Below, piece after piece: positions 16,783 to 26,280 of a stretch of 64,000 nucleotides of DNA. The stretch comes from Burkholderiales bacterium (GTDB lineage Bacteria > Pseudomonadota > Gammaproteobacteria > Burkholderiales > JAEUOS01): positions 274,777 to 338,776 of the forward strand of contig JAEUOR010000002.1 in the NCBI GenBank assembly GCA_016790635.1, written 5' to 3'. A program made the translations under genes and the position numbers. A model generated the notes under the pieces. The model was given only the letters and a program-made list of their open reading frames with translations. It did not search any database and was not told the DNA's origin. Position 1 is the first letter of the stretch; each line of letters opens with the position of its first letter.

Positions 16783-17967
16783 CTACTGCGCGGCGCCGAG
16801 CTTGCAATCCTTGACGTAGGCGTCCTGGTGCGCGCTCATGATGCGATCCACCGTGCGGTTGGTGATGCGCCCCTTGTCGTCGCGCACGACTGCGCGCAGG
16901 ACCCAGTCCTGGATCGGCATGTGATTGCGATTGAAGCGGAAATCGCCGCGCGTCGACTTGAAGCGCGCCTTGCTGATCGCGGCCGCCAGCGCTTCGCCGT
17001 CGCTGAAATTGCCTTTCATGGTCGGCAGGACCGAACCCATCATGAGCGCGAAGTCGTAGGCGAAGGCGGCGTACTGGCTGGGCAGGCGCTTGTATTCGGC
17101 TTCGAACGCAGCGACGAAGGCCTTGTTCTCCGCGTTCGGCATGTCATTGGCCCAGTTCGACGAATTGAGGCTGCCCAACGCGGCGTCGCCCACTGCGCGC
17201 AGCACGTCCTCCTCGAACGCGAAGGAAAAGCCGATCAGGGGCGAGATCTTCGACAGGCCGGCCAGCTTGTACTGCTTGATGAAGTTGATGCCCATGCCGC
17301 CCGGCAGGAAGATGTACACCGCCTCGGGCTTCTTGGCCTGGATCGCGGCGATCTCGGTGGAATAGTCGATCTGGTTGACCGTGACGTAGACCTCCCCGGC
17401 CAAGGGCTCGCTGTAGAAGCGCTTGATGCCGGCCACCGCGTCGCGTCCGGACACCGTGTTCAAGACCATCACATAGACATTTTTGAACTTTTTCGCCGTC
17501 AGGTACTTGGCCATCGCCTCGTGCGGGCCGTCGGTCTGGTAGCCGGTGGAAAAGAAGAGGCGATTGCAGCCGGCGCCGGAGTACTCCGACGGGCCGGGGA
17601 CGCCCGCGACAAAGGGCACCTTGGCGGCAAACGCGACCGGCGCCGCGGCCAGGACGACCTGCCCGAAGATCGTGCCGGCGAACATGTTGACCTTGTCCTG
17701 CATGATCATCTTCTCGGCCAGCTGCTTGCCGAGCTCCGGGCGCACCTGGTCGTCGCCGGTCACCAGTTCCACGGGCACGCCGCCGAACGCGCCGTTGCCG
17801 CGTTTCAGAGCCAGGTTGAGGCCCGCCATGGTTTCGGTGCCGAACGCGCCAGCCGGGCCGGACATGGTGCTGATGACGCCGATCTTGAATTTCTGCTGCG
17901 CCGCGGCCTGGCCGGCGGACAGGCACAGGCAGGCGAACGCGAGCAGGGCAAGGCGGGAAGCAGGCAC
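16783..17967 (-). CDS. Branched-chain amino-acid-type ABC substrate-binding protein
   Basis: A 394-residue periplasmic binding protein of the LivJ/type I fold. The signal peptide MPASRLALLAFACLCLSAG ends at AAAQ, followed by KFKIGVISTMSGPAGAFG. The GTG at 17967 has AGGAG directly upstream at good spacing. Relatives in catabolic clusters bind aromatic acids rather than amino acids. No permease or ATPase genes are adjacent, so it must share a transporter elsewhere. It precedes the FAH-reductase-VOC genes on the same strand with a 25-bp gap and is probably co-transcribed, which suggests uptake of the substrate of that pathway. Confidence 0.9.
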   Translation of the reverse strand: MPASRLALLAFACLCLSAGQAAAQQKFKIGVISTMSGPAGAFGTETMAGLNLALKRGNGAFGGVPVELVTGDDQVRPELGKQLAEKMIMQDKVNMFAGTIFGQVVLAAAPVAFAAKVPFVAGVPGPSEYSGAGCNRLFFSTGYQTDGPHEAMAKYLTAKKFKNVYVMVLNTVSGRDAVAGIKRFYSEPLAGEVYVTVNQIDYSTEIAAIQAKKPEAVYIFLPGGMGINFIKQYKLAGLSKISPLIGFSFAFEEDVLRAVGDAALGSLNSSNWANDMPNAENKAFVAAFEAEYKRLPSQYAAFAYDFALMMGSVLPTMKGNFSDGEALAAAISKARFKSTRGDFRFNRNHMPIQDWVLRAVVRDDKGRITNRTVDRIMSAHQDAYVKDCKLGAAQ

Positions 17968-18098
17968 GGTTTTCTCCTCTTTGTTGCTGCCCGGGCGGAG
18001 CGCCCTGGCAGTATTGGCCCTTGATTGTGCAGAAAATCGCGGCACGTCGCAACGACGAGTCGGCGCTGACGCCAATTTCGGCCGGGCTAGAATTGCGC

Positions 18099-18722
18099 AT
18101 GTCCATGTTCTTCACGTTTCTGATCGCCGCCGTGGTCCTGGCCGTCACGCCCGGGCCGGGCATCGCCTACGTGGTCGCACGCACGGTGGCGGGTGGCCGC
18201 ACCGAGGGCCTGGCTTCGTGTCTCGGCACCGGCATCGGCGGTATGGTGCATGTGATCGCCGCCGCGCTGGGCCTGTCGGCGCTGATCGCGCAATCGGCCG
18301 CCGCGTTCACCGTCGTCAAGTGGGTCGGCGTGGCCTACCTCGTCTATCTGGGTCTGCGCATGCTGCTGGGCCAGACCCACGTGTCGGCCTTGCCGACGGT
18401 GCGGGCGCAAGGGCCGGCACGTGCCCTGCGCGAGGGCATATTGGTCGAGGTGTTGAACGTCAAGACGGCGATGTTCTTCCTGGCCTTCCTGCCGCAGTTC
18501 GTGACCCCCGGCCAGCCGCTGATCGCGCAGCTGGTCACGCTCGGCACGATCTGCGTGGCCTTGAACACCCTGGTGGACGTGGTGGCAGTGCTGGCGGCAG
18601 ACCGGCTCCTGCAATCGAGCGCACGGCGTGAAGCGCGCTCGCGCCTGATGCGGCGCATATCGGGCATGACCATGCTCGGGCTTGGTGCCTGGTTGGCGCT
18701 GGCGGAGCGGCCGCGCGTTTGA
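18099..18722 (+). CDS. LysE/RhtB family exporter
   Basis: A 207-residue inner-membrane protein with about six hydrophobic helices. VLAVTPGPGIAYVVARTVAGGR near the N-terminus is the LysE signature, and LVEVLNVKTAMFFLAFLPQF is the conserved central segment. The family exports amino acids and small metabolites; the substrate here is unknown. The start ATG at 18099 was chosen for family length; the open frame begins earlier. It is divergent from the binding-protein gene. Confidence 0.9.
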   Translation: MSMFFTFLIAAVVLAVTPGPGIAYVVARTVAGGRTEGLASCLGTGIGGMVHVIAAALGLSALIAQSAAAFTVVKWVGVAYLVYLGLRMLLGQTHVSALPTVRAQGPARALREGILVEVLNVKTAMFFLAFLPQFVTPGQPLIAQLVTLGTICVALNTLVDVVAVLAADRLLQSSARREARSRLMRRISGMTMLGLGAWLALAERPRV

Positions 18723-18818
18723 GCGTTCGCGGCCATGGCGCCGCAGGCCTGGCGACGTGGCCCGCATGAACTTTGCTTTTGCTGGCGATGGCGCGCGTGC
18801 GTGCCAGCAGGAAACAAG

Positions 18819-19784
18819 CTAGTCGAGTTTGATGCCCAGGGAGCCGACGACCTTGGCGTAGCGCGCCACTTCGGCGGCCACGAGCGCTGAGAATCGCGCC
18901 GGATCGACAAATTGCGCGTCCGCGCCGTTGCGATCCATGGCCGTCTTGAATTCGCTGGTGGCGACAATGCCCTCCAGCTCACGCGCCAGCCGGTCGACCA
19001 CCGACTGCGGCGTGGCGGCAGGAGCAAACACGCCCAGCCACAGCGATACCTCGAAGCCGGTAAAGCCCTGTTCAGCCACCGTCGGCACCTCCGGCAGGGC
19101 CGGAGAACGCGCCGGAGAGCCGACCGCCAGCGGCAGCAGCTTGCCGGCCCGTACATGCTGCAGCAAGGCCGGCATCGAGCCGAACACCGCCTGTACCTCG
19201 TTGCCCAGCACTGCCAGGTCGGTCTGCGCGTTGCCCTTGTAGGGCACGTGCACCAGGTTCATCTGCGCCGCCGCCTTGAGCATTTCCATCGCCAGATGGG
19301 TGGTCGAGCCGTTGCCCGCCGATCCGTAGTTGAGCTTGCCGGGGCTGGCCTTGGCCTGCGCGACCAGATCGCGCAGGTTGCGCGGACCGACCTGCGGGTT
19401 GATGACCAGCAGGTAGGGCGTGACCGCGACCATCGCGACGGGGGTGAAATCGCGTTGCGGGTGGTAACCGAGTTTCGTGTAGGCGGCCGGTGCGACCGCG
19501 TGCGTGCTGGTGGTGCCGATGGACAGCGTGTAACCATCGGCCGCGGCCTTGGCGGCGAGGTCGGTGCCGATGGTGCCGCCGGCACCGCCGCGATTGTCGA
19601 CCACGACCTGCTGGGCCAGGCGCTCGGAAAGGCGCTGCGCGACCACCCGGCCGACGATGTCGGTGGAGCCGCCGGCAGGGAAGGGCACGATCAGTCGCAG
19701 CGGCTTGACCGGCCAGGTCGATTGCGCAGCGACAGGACCGGCAAGCAGGGCCGGCAAGACAGCGATGAGTATGCGTAGCAGCAT
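18819..19784 (-). CDS. Bug-family tripartite tricarboxylate transporter receptor
   Basis: A 321-residue periplasmic receptor. The signal peptide MLLRILIAVLPALLAGPVAAQ is followed by WPVKPLRLIVPFPAGGSTDIVGR, the Bug/TctC opening, and DNRGGAGGTIGTDLAAKA. Bug proteins are greatly expanded in Burkholderiales and bind carboxylated compounds. No TctA/TctB membrane genes are nearby, the usual orphan situation. It is convergent with the LysE-type gene. Confidence 0.92.
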   Translation of the reverse strand: MLLRILIAVLPALLAGPVAAQSTWPVKPLRLIVPFPAGGSTDIVGRVVAQRLSERLAQQVVVDNRGGAGGTIGTDLAAKAAADGYTLSIGTTSTHAVAPAAYTKLGYHPQRDFTPVAMVAVTPYLLVINPQVGPRNLRDLVAQAKASPGKLNYGSAGNGSTTHLAMEMLKAAAQMNLVHVPYKGNAQTDLAVLGNEVQAVFGSMPALLQHVRAGKLLPLAVGSPARSPALPEVPTVAEQGFTGFEVSLWLGVFAPAATPQSVVDRLARELEGIVATSEFKTAMDRNGADAQFVDPARFSALVAAEVARYAKVVGSLGIKLD

Positions 19785-20040
19785 GTGCTTGTCCTTGGCG
19801 TAGTGGCAACGGTTGATCCGCGACGCGGATTGTCGCGCAGTCCGCATCGACTCCGCGTGGTCCGCATCGACTTCGCGCCGGGCATGCCGGATAATCGGCG
19901 CGGCTTGGCGTCCGTGGCCGAGGCATGACCAGCAGCGGGCGGATGGTCACGCGTGCGTGCAATCGCGCTCTGCGCGGGCGCGGCGAGTGCTGAAGATTGG
20001 CGCCGGCTGAGCCGGTGGCAACGCAACCAGGAGATCGTCG

Positions 20041-20499
20041 ATGGGCAAGCATCACCAACTGGGGCAGGGCTATTTCTACGAGGACCTGGCCGTGGGCGAC
20101 ACCTTGTCGACCAATGCCCGCACCATCACCGAGGCCGACCTGGTCGCCTTCTGCAACCTGACCTGGTTCACCGAGGAACTCTTCACGAACCTGCATGATC
20201 GCCAGGCGACCGCGATCGCCGGACGGGTGGTGCCCGGCGCGCTGGTCTTCACCTTTGCCGAGGGCCTCATCATGCCCGCGATCCAGCACACCGGGCTGGC
20301 CTTCCTGGATGCCGGCATGAGCATCAAGGGGCCGACCTTCGTCGGCGACACGATCCGCGTCGAGGTCGAGATCACCGAGATGCGCCCGACCTCCAAGCCC
20401 GGGCGCGGCCTCATCCGTACCGTCAACCGCGTGCGCAACCAGCACGGGAACGTGGTGCAGGAATACACCCCGCTGCGCCTGCTCGCGCGTCGCGGCTGA
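20041..20499 (+). CDS. MaoC-like (hotdog fold) enoyl-CoA hydratase
   Basis: A 152-residue single-hotdog protein. YFYEDLAVGDTLSTNARTITEADLVAFCNLT is the MaoC opening with the catalytic-region Asp, and AGRVVPGALVFTFAEGLI replaces the usual H-G segment near the active site. It would hydrate an enoyl-CoA. Its last base overlaps the start of the CoA ligase (TGATG at 20497-20501), which couples it to aromatic CoA thioester metabolism. Confidence 0.85.
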   Translation: MGKHHQLGQGYFYEDLAVGDTLSTNARTITEADLVAFCNLTWFTEELFTNLHDRQATAIAGRVVPGALVFTFAEGLIMPAIQHTGLAFLDAGMSIKGPTFVGDTIRVEVEITEMRPTSKPGRGLIRTVNRVRNQHGNVVQEYTPLRLLARRG

Positions 20500-22346
20500 T
20501 GACTGCCCCGCGTTACAGGGATTTTCGCTTTGCCGTCACCCGTGCCTCGGCGAGCGAGCGCGCAGGTGCGCTCTATCTGCGCTCCGATGTCACCCTTGGA
20601 GCCTATCCCGAACGCTTGTCCGACTGCCTCGTGCATTGGGCTCTCGCGCGTCCCGAGGCCACGTGGATGGCCGAACGGGGCGCGGATGGCGCGTGGGTGC
20701 GCATCACCTATGCGGAGGCCTGGCAGAGGGCGCAGGCCCTGGGCGAGGCGTTGCTGGCCGCCGACCTCTCGGCCGAGCGCCCGTTGGCGATCCTGTCCGA
20801 GAACAGCCTCGAACACGCGCTACTCATGCTGGGTGCGACCGTCGCCGGGGTTCCGTATTGCTCGGTCTCGCCGGCCTACAGCCTGATCAGCCGCGACTTC
20901 GGCCGCTTGAAGCATGTGCTGGCAACCCTCACGCCGGGCATGGTCTACGCCGCCGACTATGCGCGCTACGGCGCAGCGATCGAGGCGACCGTGGCCGGCG
21001 ATGTCACGGTCGTCACGGGCAGCGCGGCCCGGCGCCCGGATGGTCGCACGACGCGGGCCTACGCCGACCTGGCCGCGACGGTGCCGACCACGCGCGTCGC
21101 CGCCGCGCGCATGGCGACCGGGCCCGACACCATCGTCAAGTTCCTCTTCACCTCCGGCTCGACCAAGCTGCCCAAGGCGGTCATCAACACCAACCGCATG
21201 CTCTGCGCCAACCAGCGGCAGATTGAAATGGCCATGCCATCGTTGTTCGAGGAGCCGCCGGTGCTGGTCGACTGGCCGCCGTGGAGCCACACCTTCGGCG
21301 GCAACCACGACATCAACCTGACCTTGTTCCACGGCGGCACCTTCTACATCGATGACGGGCGGCCGACACCGGAATTGTTCGGCATCACCGTCAGGAACCT
21401 GACCGAGATCGCCCCCACGGCCTATTACAACGTGCCGGTGGGTTTCGAGATGCTGGCGGTCGAGTTGCGCAGCAACGGGATCCTCCGTCGCAATCTCTTC
21501 TCCAGGCTGCGCATGTTCTTCTATGCCGGTGCCGCGCTGGCGCAGCCGGTATGGGACGCGCTCTTCGAGGTCGAGGAGGCCGAGCTCGGCGAACGCATCC
21601 CGATGCTGACCGGCCTGGGAATGAGCGAAAGCGCGCCATTCGCGATCTTCGTCACCGGCCTTGACGTGCGCTCCGGCGACCTGGGCCTGCCGGCCGCGGG
21701 CATGGAGGCCAAACTGGTGCCCCTGGGCGACAAGGTCGAGGTGCGTTACCGCGGGCCGAACATCACGCCCGGGTACTGGCGCAACCCGGAAGCCACTGCG
21801 GAAAGCTTCGACGAGGAAGGCTTTTTCCGCACCGGCGACGCGGTGCGCTGGATCGACCCGAACGACCGGCATCGCGGCCTGCATTTCGATGGCCGCGTGG
21901 CCGAGGACTTCAAGCTTGTCACCGGCACCTTCGTGAGCGTGGGCCCCCTGCGCGCGCGCATCATCGCCGCCGGGGCGCCCTATGTGCAGGATGCCGTGAT
22001 CACCGGCCTGAACGAGCACGACGTGGGTGCGCTGATCGTGCCGGCGCTGATCCCGTGCCGCACCGCCCTGGGGCTGGACGATGCGGCCGGATTTGCCGAA
22101 ATCGCCGCGCATGCGGGGATGCGTGCGGCCATGCAGGCCATGCTCGACCGCCTGGCGATGGAGGCCACCGGGTCGGCCAGCCGCCTCGCGCGCCTTGTCG
22201 TCCTGGACCAGGCGCCAGGCATCGACGCGGGCGAGGTCACCGACAAGGGCTCGATCAACCAGCGCGCGGTGCTGACCCGGCGCGCCGATCTCGTGCGCGC
22301 CTTGCATGCCGGCAGCGCGGCCGGTATGCTGCGCCCGCTCGCGTGA
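20499..22346 (+). CDS. fcs: Feruloyl-CoA synthase-like acyl-CoA ligase
   Basis: A 615-residue AMP-forming ligase. AGALYLRSDVTLGAYPERLSDCLVHWA is the N-terminal block typical of feruloyl-CoA synthases. The ATP-binding loop FTSGSTKLPK lies near residue 217, and YRGPNITPGYWRNPEATAESFDEEGFFRTGD is the later core motif. It activates ferulate or a related hydroxycinnamate or aryl acid to the CoA thioester in the cytoplasm. The MaoC hydratase upstream and a Bug receptor, epimerase and ThDP lyase downstream fit a side-chain-shortening route. No ech or vdh gene is in the window, so the exact substrate is inferred. Confidence 0.85.
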   Translation: MTAPRYRDFRFAVTRASASERAGALYLRSDVTLGAYPERLSDCLVHWALARPEATWMAERGADGAWVRITYAEAWQRAQALGEALLAADLSAERPLAILSENSLEHALLMLGATVAGVPYCSVSPAYSLISRDFGRLKHVLATLTPGMVYAADYARYGAAIEATVAGDVTVVTGSAARRPDGRTTRAYADLAATVPTTRVAAARMATGPDTIVKFLFTSGSTKLPKAVINTNRMLCANQRQIEMAMPSLFEEPPVLVDWPPWSHTFGGNHDINLTLFHGGTFYIDDGRPTPELFGITVRNLTEIAPTAYYNVPVGFEMLAVELRSNGILRRNLFSRLRMFFYAGAALAQPVWDALFEVEEAELGERIPMLTGLGMSESAPFAIFVTGLDVRSGDLGLPAAGMEAKLVPLGDKVEVRYRGPNITPGYWRNPEATAESFDEEGFFRTGDAVRWIDPNDRHRGLHFDGRVAEDFKLVTGTFVSVGPLRARIIAAGAPYVQDAVITGLNEHDVGALIVPALIPCRTALGLDDAAGFAEIAAHAGMRAAMQAMLDRLAMEATGSASRLARLVVLDQAPGIDAGEVTDKGSINQRAVLTRRADLVRALHAGSAAGMLRPLA

Positions 22347-22404
22347 GGCGCGTCGCCTCTGCCCGATGCGTTTTCCCGATTCTTGCCAGCCAGGAGCAAT
22401 CACC

Positions 22405-23406
22405 ATGACTTCACGTCGCAACTTCATCGGCGCAGCCGGCGGTCTCTCCGTTGCCGGCCTGACCACCGGCCTTTCCGCTCTACCGATCAACGCGCGTGCC
22501 CAAGCCATGCCCGAGGTGGCGCGCATCGTGGTCGGCTTTCCGCCGGGCGGGCCGACCGATGTGTTCGCGCGCCGCATCGCGGAGCGCCTGCGGGGCACGC
22601 TCGCCGCCAACGTGGTGGTCGACAACAAGCCGGGTGCCGGCGGACAGGTCGGCGTGCTGAACGTCAAGGATGCGCCCGCCGACGGCACGGTCCTGTTGCT
22701 GACCCCGGCGGGCATGATCACGGTGTACCCGCACTCCTATTCGCGCCTGGGCTACCGTGCCGACGATGTCCTGCCGGTGACGACCGCGACCTTCATCGTG
22801 CACGGCCTGGGGATCGGCCCGGGTGTGCCGGAATCCGTGCGCACCCTGGCAGAGTTCATCACCTGGGCGCGCGCCAATCCTGACCGGGCGAGTGTCGGCA
22901 GCCCGGGGGCGGGTTCGATGCCGCACCTGCTGGTGGCCAGCCTGAGCCGGCAGACCGGCGCCAACCTGAACCATATCCCCTTCCTCGGTTCCGGGCCCGG
23001 CATCCCGCAGATGCTGGGCGGGCAGATCGCGGCGATGTCTTCGCCGGTCGGCGACTATGTGCAGCACGTCAAGGCCGGCAAGGTGCGCCTGTTGGCCACC
23101 TCCGGTCCGACCCGTTCCGTGTTTGCGCCGGACGTTCCCACCTACCGCGAGCAGGGTTTTGCCGACCTCGTGTCGCGCGAATGGTTCGGTTTTTTCCTGC
23201 CTGGCAAGACGCCCGCTGCGGTGCGCGAGCGCGTCTCGGTGGCGCTGCGCCGCGCGCTGGCGCTGCCCGAGGTGGTGGAAAGCATGAAGGTCTTCGGCCA
23301 GGAGGTCGAATCGATGGGCATCCGCGAATTCGAGGACCTGGTCCGCGCCGACTCCGAGAGAGCCGGGCAGCTGGTGCGTGCACTGGGCTTCAAGGCCGAC
23401 TCCTGA
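22405..23406 (+). CDS. Bug-family tripartite tricarboxylate transporter receptor, Tat signal
   Basis: A 333-residue periplasmic receptor of the same family as the gene at 18819-19784. The N-terminus MTSRRNFIGAAGGLSVAGL has a twin-arginine motif. MPEVARIVVGFPPGGPTDVFARRIAERL and DNKPGAGGQVGVLNVKDAP match the Bug consensus. CAGGAG precedes the ATG. It lies between the ligase and the epimerase on the same strand, so uptake of the compound processed by these enzymes is a fair inference. Confidence 0.92.
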   Translation: MTSRRNFIGAAGGLSVAGLTTGLSALPINARAQAMPEVARIVVGFPPGGPTDVFARRIAERLRGTLAANVVVDNKPGAGGQVGVLNVKDAPADGTVLLLTPAGMITVYPHSYSRLGYRADDVLPVTTATFIVHGLGIGPGVPESVRTLAEFITWARANPDRASVGSPGAGSMPHLLVASLSRQTGANLNHIPFLGSGPGIPQMLGGQIAAMSSPVGDYVQHVKAGKVRLLATSGPTRSVFAPDVPTYREQGFADLVSREWFGFFLPGKTPAAVRERVSVALRRALALPEVVESMKVFGQEVESMGIREFEDLVRADSERAGQLVRALGFKADS

Positions 23407-23458
23407 GGTGCGGGACGGCGTGCCGCCGACACACGGGCAAACCTCGCCTGACGCAGGA

Positions 23459-24391
23459 ATGCGCTGGTCCGGAGTCCGTGTCCTGGTCACAGGCGCGAGC
23501 GGCTTCCTGGGAACCCACCTCGCGGCAGCGTTACGTGCCGCGGGCGCGGTCGTCACGGCCACGTCGCGCAGTGCACGCGCACCGGCCGAGGTGGCCTGGG
23601 TGCAGGCCGACCTGACCGACCCGGCGCAGGCACGCCGCGCATTGGCCGATGCCGCCCCCGCCATCGTCTTTCACCTGAGCTCGCTGGCCGACGGGCACCT
23701 GGATCCGGGCCTGATCGGCGCCACCTTCGCCGCCGAGACCGTCGCCACGGTCAATCTGCTCGATGCCGCCCGCGCGCATGGCGTGGGTCGCGTGATCCTG
23801 GCCGCCTCGTTCGAGATGCCGGATCCGGGTCAGGCGCCGACCTCGCCGTACGCGGCCGCCAAGGCCGCCTCGCACGTCTATGGACAGCTGTTTCACGCGG
23901 TCTATGGACTGCCGGTCACGCAGGCGCGCATCTTCATGGCCTATGGCCCCGGGCAGCCCGACGCCAAGTTGATCCCGACGATCACGCGCGACTTCCTGGC
24001 CGGCGTGGCGCCGCGCCTGGCCAGCCCGCAACGATCGCTCGACTGGATCTACATCGACGACGTGATCGAAGGTCTGCTCGCATTGGCCGGGGCACCGGGT
24101 GTCGAGGGCCGCACGGTCGACATCGGCAGCGGGGTGCTGACCACCATCGCGGATCTGGCCGCGCATATCGGGCGCCTGTGCGGCGCCAAGGTCGTTGCGC
24201 AGGTCGCGGCGGAAGCGGCACGTGGGGCAGAACGGGTCGCCATGGCCGATGTGGCGGCCACCCGCGCCCTGATCGGCTGGCAGCCGCGCGTGGCGCTGGA
24301 CGCCGGGCTCTCGCGCTGGCTGGATCACTGCCGTGAGCGGGCGGGTCACAATGACATCCCTGCCGCGAACATCGGCATCCGCTACCCCTAA
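23459..24391 (+). CDS. NAD-dependent epimerase/dehydratase family protein
   Basis: A 310-residue extended short-chain dehydrogenase. VLVTGASGFLGTHLAAALR near the N-terminus binds the dinucleotide, and SPYAAAKAASHVYG carries the YxxxK catalytic pair. RIFMAYGPGQPDAKLIP and LDWIYIDDVIEGLLAL are typical of nucleotide-sugar epimerases and related dehydrogenases. The start ATG at 23459 abuts a CAGGA; upstream GTG codons are alternatives. The neighbourhood points to a small-molecule substrate rather than a sugar nucleotide, but this is not certain. Confidence 0.85.
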   Translation: MRWSGVRVLVTGASGFLGTHLAAALRAAGAVVTATSRSARAPAEVAWVQADLTDPAQARRALADAAPAIVFHLSSLADGHLDPGLIGATFAAETVATVNLLDAARAHGVGRVILAASFEMPDPGQAPTSPYAAAKAASHVYGQLFHAVYGLPVTQARIFMAYGPGQPDAKLIPTITRDFLAGVAPRLASPQRSLDWIYIDDVIEGLLALAGAPGVEGRTVDIGSGVLTTIADLAAHIGRLCGAKVVAQVAAEAARGAERVAMADVAATRALIGWQPRVALDAGLSRWLDHCRERAGHNDIPAANIGIRYP

Positions 24392-24403
24392 CTGGAGGTC
24401 GCC

Positions 24404-26068
24404 ATGCGCGGACGTCAGGTCCTGATGGAAACCTTGGTCGCGCACGGCGTCGACCGCATCTTCGGCAACCCCGGCACGACCGAGAGCCCGCTCTTGGACG
24501 CCCTCGCCGACACCCCGCAGATCGAGTACGTGGTCCACCTGCACGAGGGCGTGGCGGTGGGCGCCGCCAACTTCTACGCGCAGGCTGCCGGCCGCACCGC
24601 CTTTGTCAACCTGCACGTGGCGCCAGGCCTGGGCAACGCCATCGGCATGATCTACAACGCGCTCAGGAATTGCTCGCCCCTGGTCGTCACCGCGGGACAG
24701 CAGGACACGCGCATGCGCCTGCGCGACCCGGTGCTGGGCCACGACCTGGTGGCGCTGGCCGCCCCGGTGGTGAAGTGGAGCGCCCAGGTCGAGCGTGCCG
24801 ACGAGTTGGGCCCCGTGCTTGCGCGCGCCTTCAAGATCGCCGGCGAGGCGCCGGCCGGCCCGGTCTTCGTCGCTTTGCCCATCGACGTGCTCGAGCAGGA
24901 AACCGGCGTGCCGCCCGGCCGGCCCGCGACCGTCCATGTCCAGACGCCCGCCGACCCGGCCGGCATCGAGGCGATGGCCGCGCTTTTCTTGCAGGCCAGG
25001 AGCCCGGCGATTGTTGCCGGTGACGACATCGCGCGCGCGGGCGCGGGCGCAGCGCTCGCGCGCCTGGTCGAGCGCACCGGCGCTGCGGTCTGGTTCGAGG
25101 GCCTGCGCGGCCGCAATGCCTTTGCCACCGCGCACGCCGCCTATCGCGGCACGCTGGCTTTCGATGCGCGCGGCATCGCTGCGCAACTCGCCGGCCACGA
25201 CCTCGTCCTGCTTGCCGGCGGACCGTTCTTCGAAGAGGTCTGGTACGCCGAGGGAGCCCCGTTCGCGCCCGGCACACGCGTCTTGCAGATCGAGGAGGCG
25301 CCGCGCCGACTGGCGTGGAATTTCACCCTCGACGCAGGCGTCGTCGGCGCGATGGGCCCGGCGCTCGGGGCGCTGGACGCGGCCGTGGCGCGCGCGGCGA
25401 CGCCGGCCTTTGACGCCGCGGCGGCGGAACGTCTGTCGGCCCTGGGCGCGCACAAGGCAGCCGAGGAGACCGCCTACCGGGCGCGCCTGACCAAGTCATG
25501 GGAGCGCGCGCCGACCTCGATGCCGCGTGCGCTGGCCGAAATTCGCGCCGGCACGCCGGCTGATGCCATCGTCGTCGACGAGACCATCACTGCCAACCTG
25601 GACCTGTTCGCCAACTTCGCCTTCACCGCGCCGGACGACTATTTCAGCGGCCGCGGCGGCGGCATCGGCCAGGGTGTTGCCGGCGCCCTCGGTGTCGCGC
25701 TGGCCCGCCCGGACCGCCCGGTGCTGTGCGTCTCGGGCGACGGCTCGGCGATGTATTCGATCCAGGCGCTGTGGACGGCCGCGCACCACGGGCTGCCGAT
25801 CGTGTTCGTCATCCTCGCCAATCGCGAATATCGCGTCCTCAAGCACAATCTCGATGCCTACCGTCAGCGCTTCGGCACCGCTGCCAATGGTCCCTACGCG
25901 CACATGGACCTGAAGGCGCCCGTGCTCGGGTTCGTCGAACTGGCGCAGGGCATGGGCGTGGCCGCAACGCGGGTGGCGCGCGCCGGCGATATCCGCGGCG
26001 CGGTGGCGGAAGCATTCGCGGCCCGCGCGCCGCGCTTGGTCGAGATCGAGATTGAAGGCAAGCGCTGA
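24404..26068 (+). CDS. ThDP-dependent enzyme, benzoylformate decarboxylase/acetolactate synthase-like
   Basis: A 554-residue thiamine diphosphate enzyme in the usual three-domain order. FGNPGTTESPLLDAL and HLHEGVAVGAANFYAQ hold the N-terminal PYR domain with the activating Glu48. The ThDP-binding motif starts at GDGSAMYSIQALWTA near residue 445 and continues to ILANREYRVLK. GNPGTTESP is closer to benzoylformate decarboxylase than to acetolactate synthase. An aromatic 2-keto acid is the likely substrate given the neighbouring ligase. It lies 12 nt after the epimerase. Confidence 0.88.
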   Translation: MRGRQVLMETLVAHGVDRIFGNPGTTESPLLDALADTPQIEYVVHLHEGVAVGAANFYAQAAGRTAFVNLHVAPGLGNAIGMIYNALRNCSPLVVTAGQQDTRMRLRDPVLGHDLVALAAPVVKWSAQVERADELGPVLARAFKIAGEAPAGPVFVALPIDVLEQETGVPPGRPATVHVQTPADPAGIEAMAALFLQARSPAIVAGDDIARAGAGAALARLVERTGAAVWFEGLRGRNAFATAHAAYRGTLAFDARGIAAQLAGHDLVLLAGGPFFEEVWYAEGAPFAPGTRVLQIEEAPRRLAWNFTLDAGVVGAMGPALGALDAAVARAATPAFDAAAAERLSALGAHKAAEETAYRARLTKSWERAPTSMPRALAEIRAGTPADAIVVDETITANLDLFANFAFTAPDDYFSGRGGGIGQGVAGALGVALARPDRPVLCVSGDGSAMYSIQALWTAAHHGLPIVFVILANREYRVLKHNLDAYRQRFGTAANGPYAHMDLKAPVLGFVELAQGMGVAATRVARAGDIRGAVAEAFAARAPRLVEIEIEGKR

Positions 26069-26107
26069 GGCAAGGGCGGTCCTGCCAGTCGCGGGCAGAG
26101 TGGTTGT

Positions 26108-26138
26108 TATACTACCGAGTTGCATCTTGACATAACAA
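26108..26138 (+). promoter_or_regulatory. Candidate promoter/operator before the giant surface-protein operon
   Basis: A TATACT hexamer at 26108-26113 lies inside one arm of an interrupted inverted repeat, TTGTTAT at 26104-26110 and ATAACAA at 26132-26138. The -35 region is not convincing. It is the only AT-rich promoter-like spot in the 212 bp before the TTG start. Confidence 0.3.
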
Positions 26139-26280
26139 AGCTACGGTCCGCTGCGCATTGGCCGGGCGTCACGCCGCATTCACAAAAGTTGCAGGGCCCG
26201 CCGGAATAGCAGCGGGCGCAGGGGATCGGGAATTGATTTTTGGTGATGCCGACAGGCGGCTGCCTGCCGTTGGGGGAACT

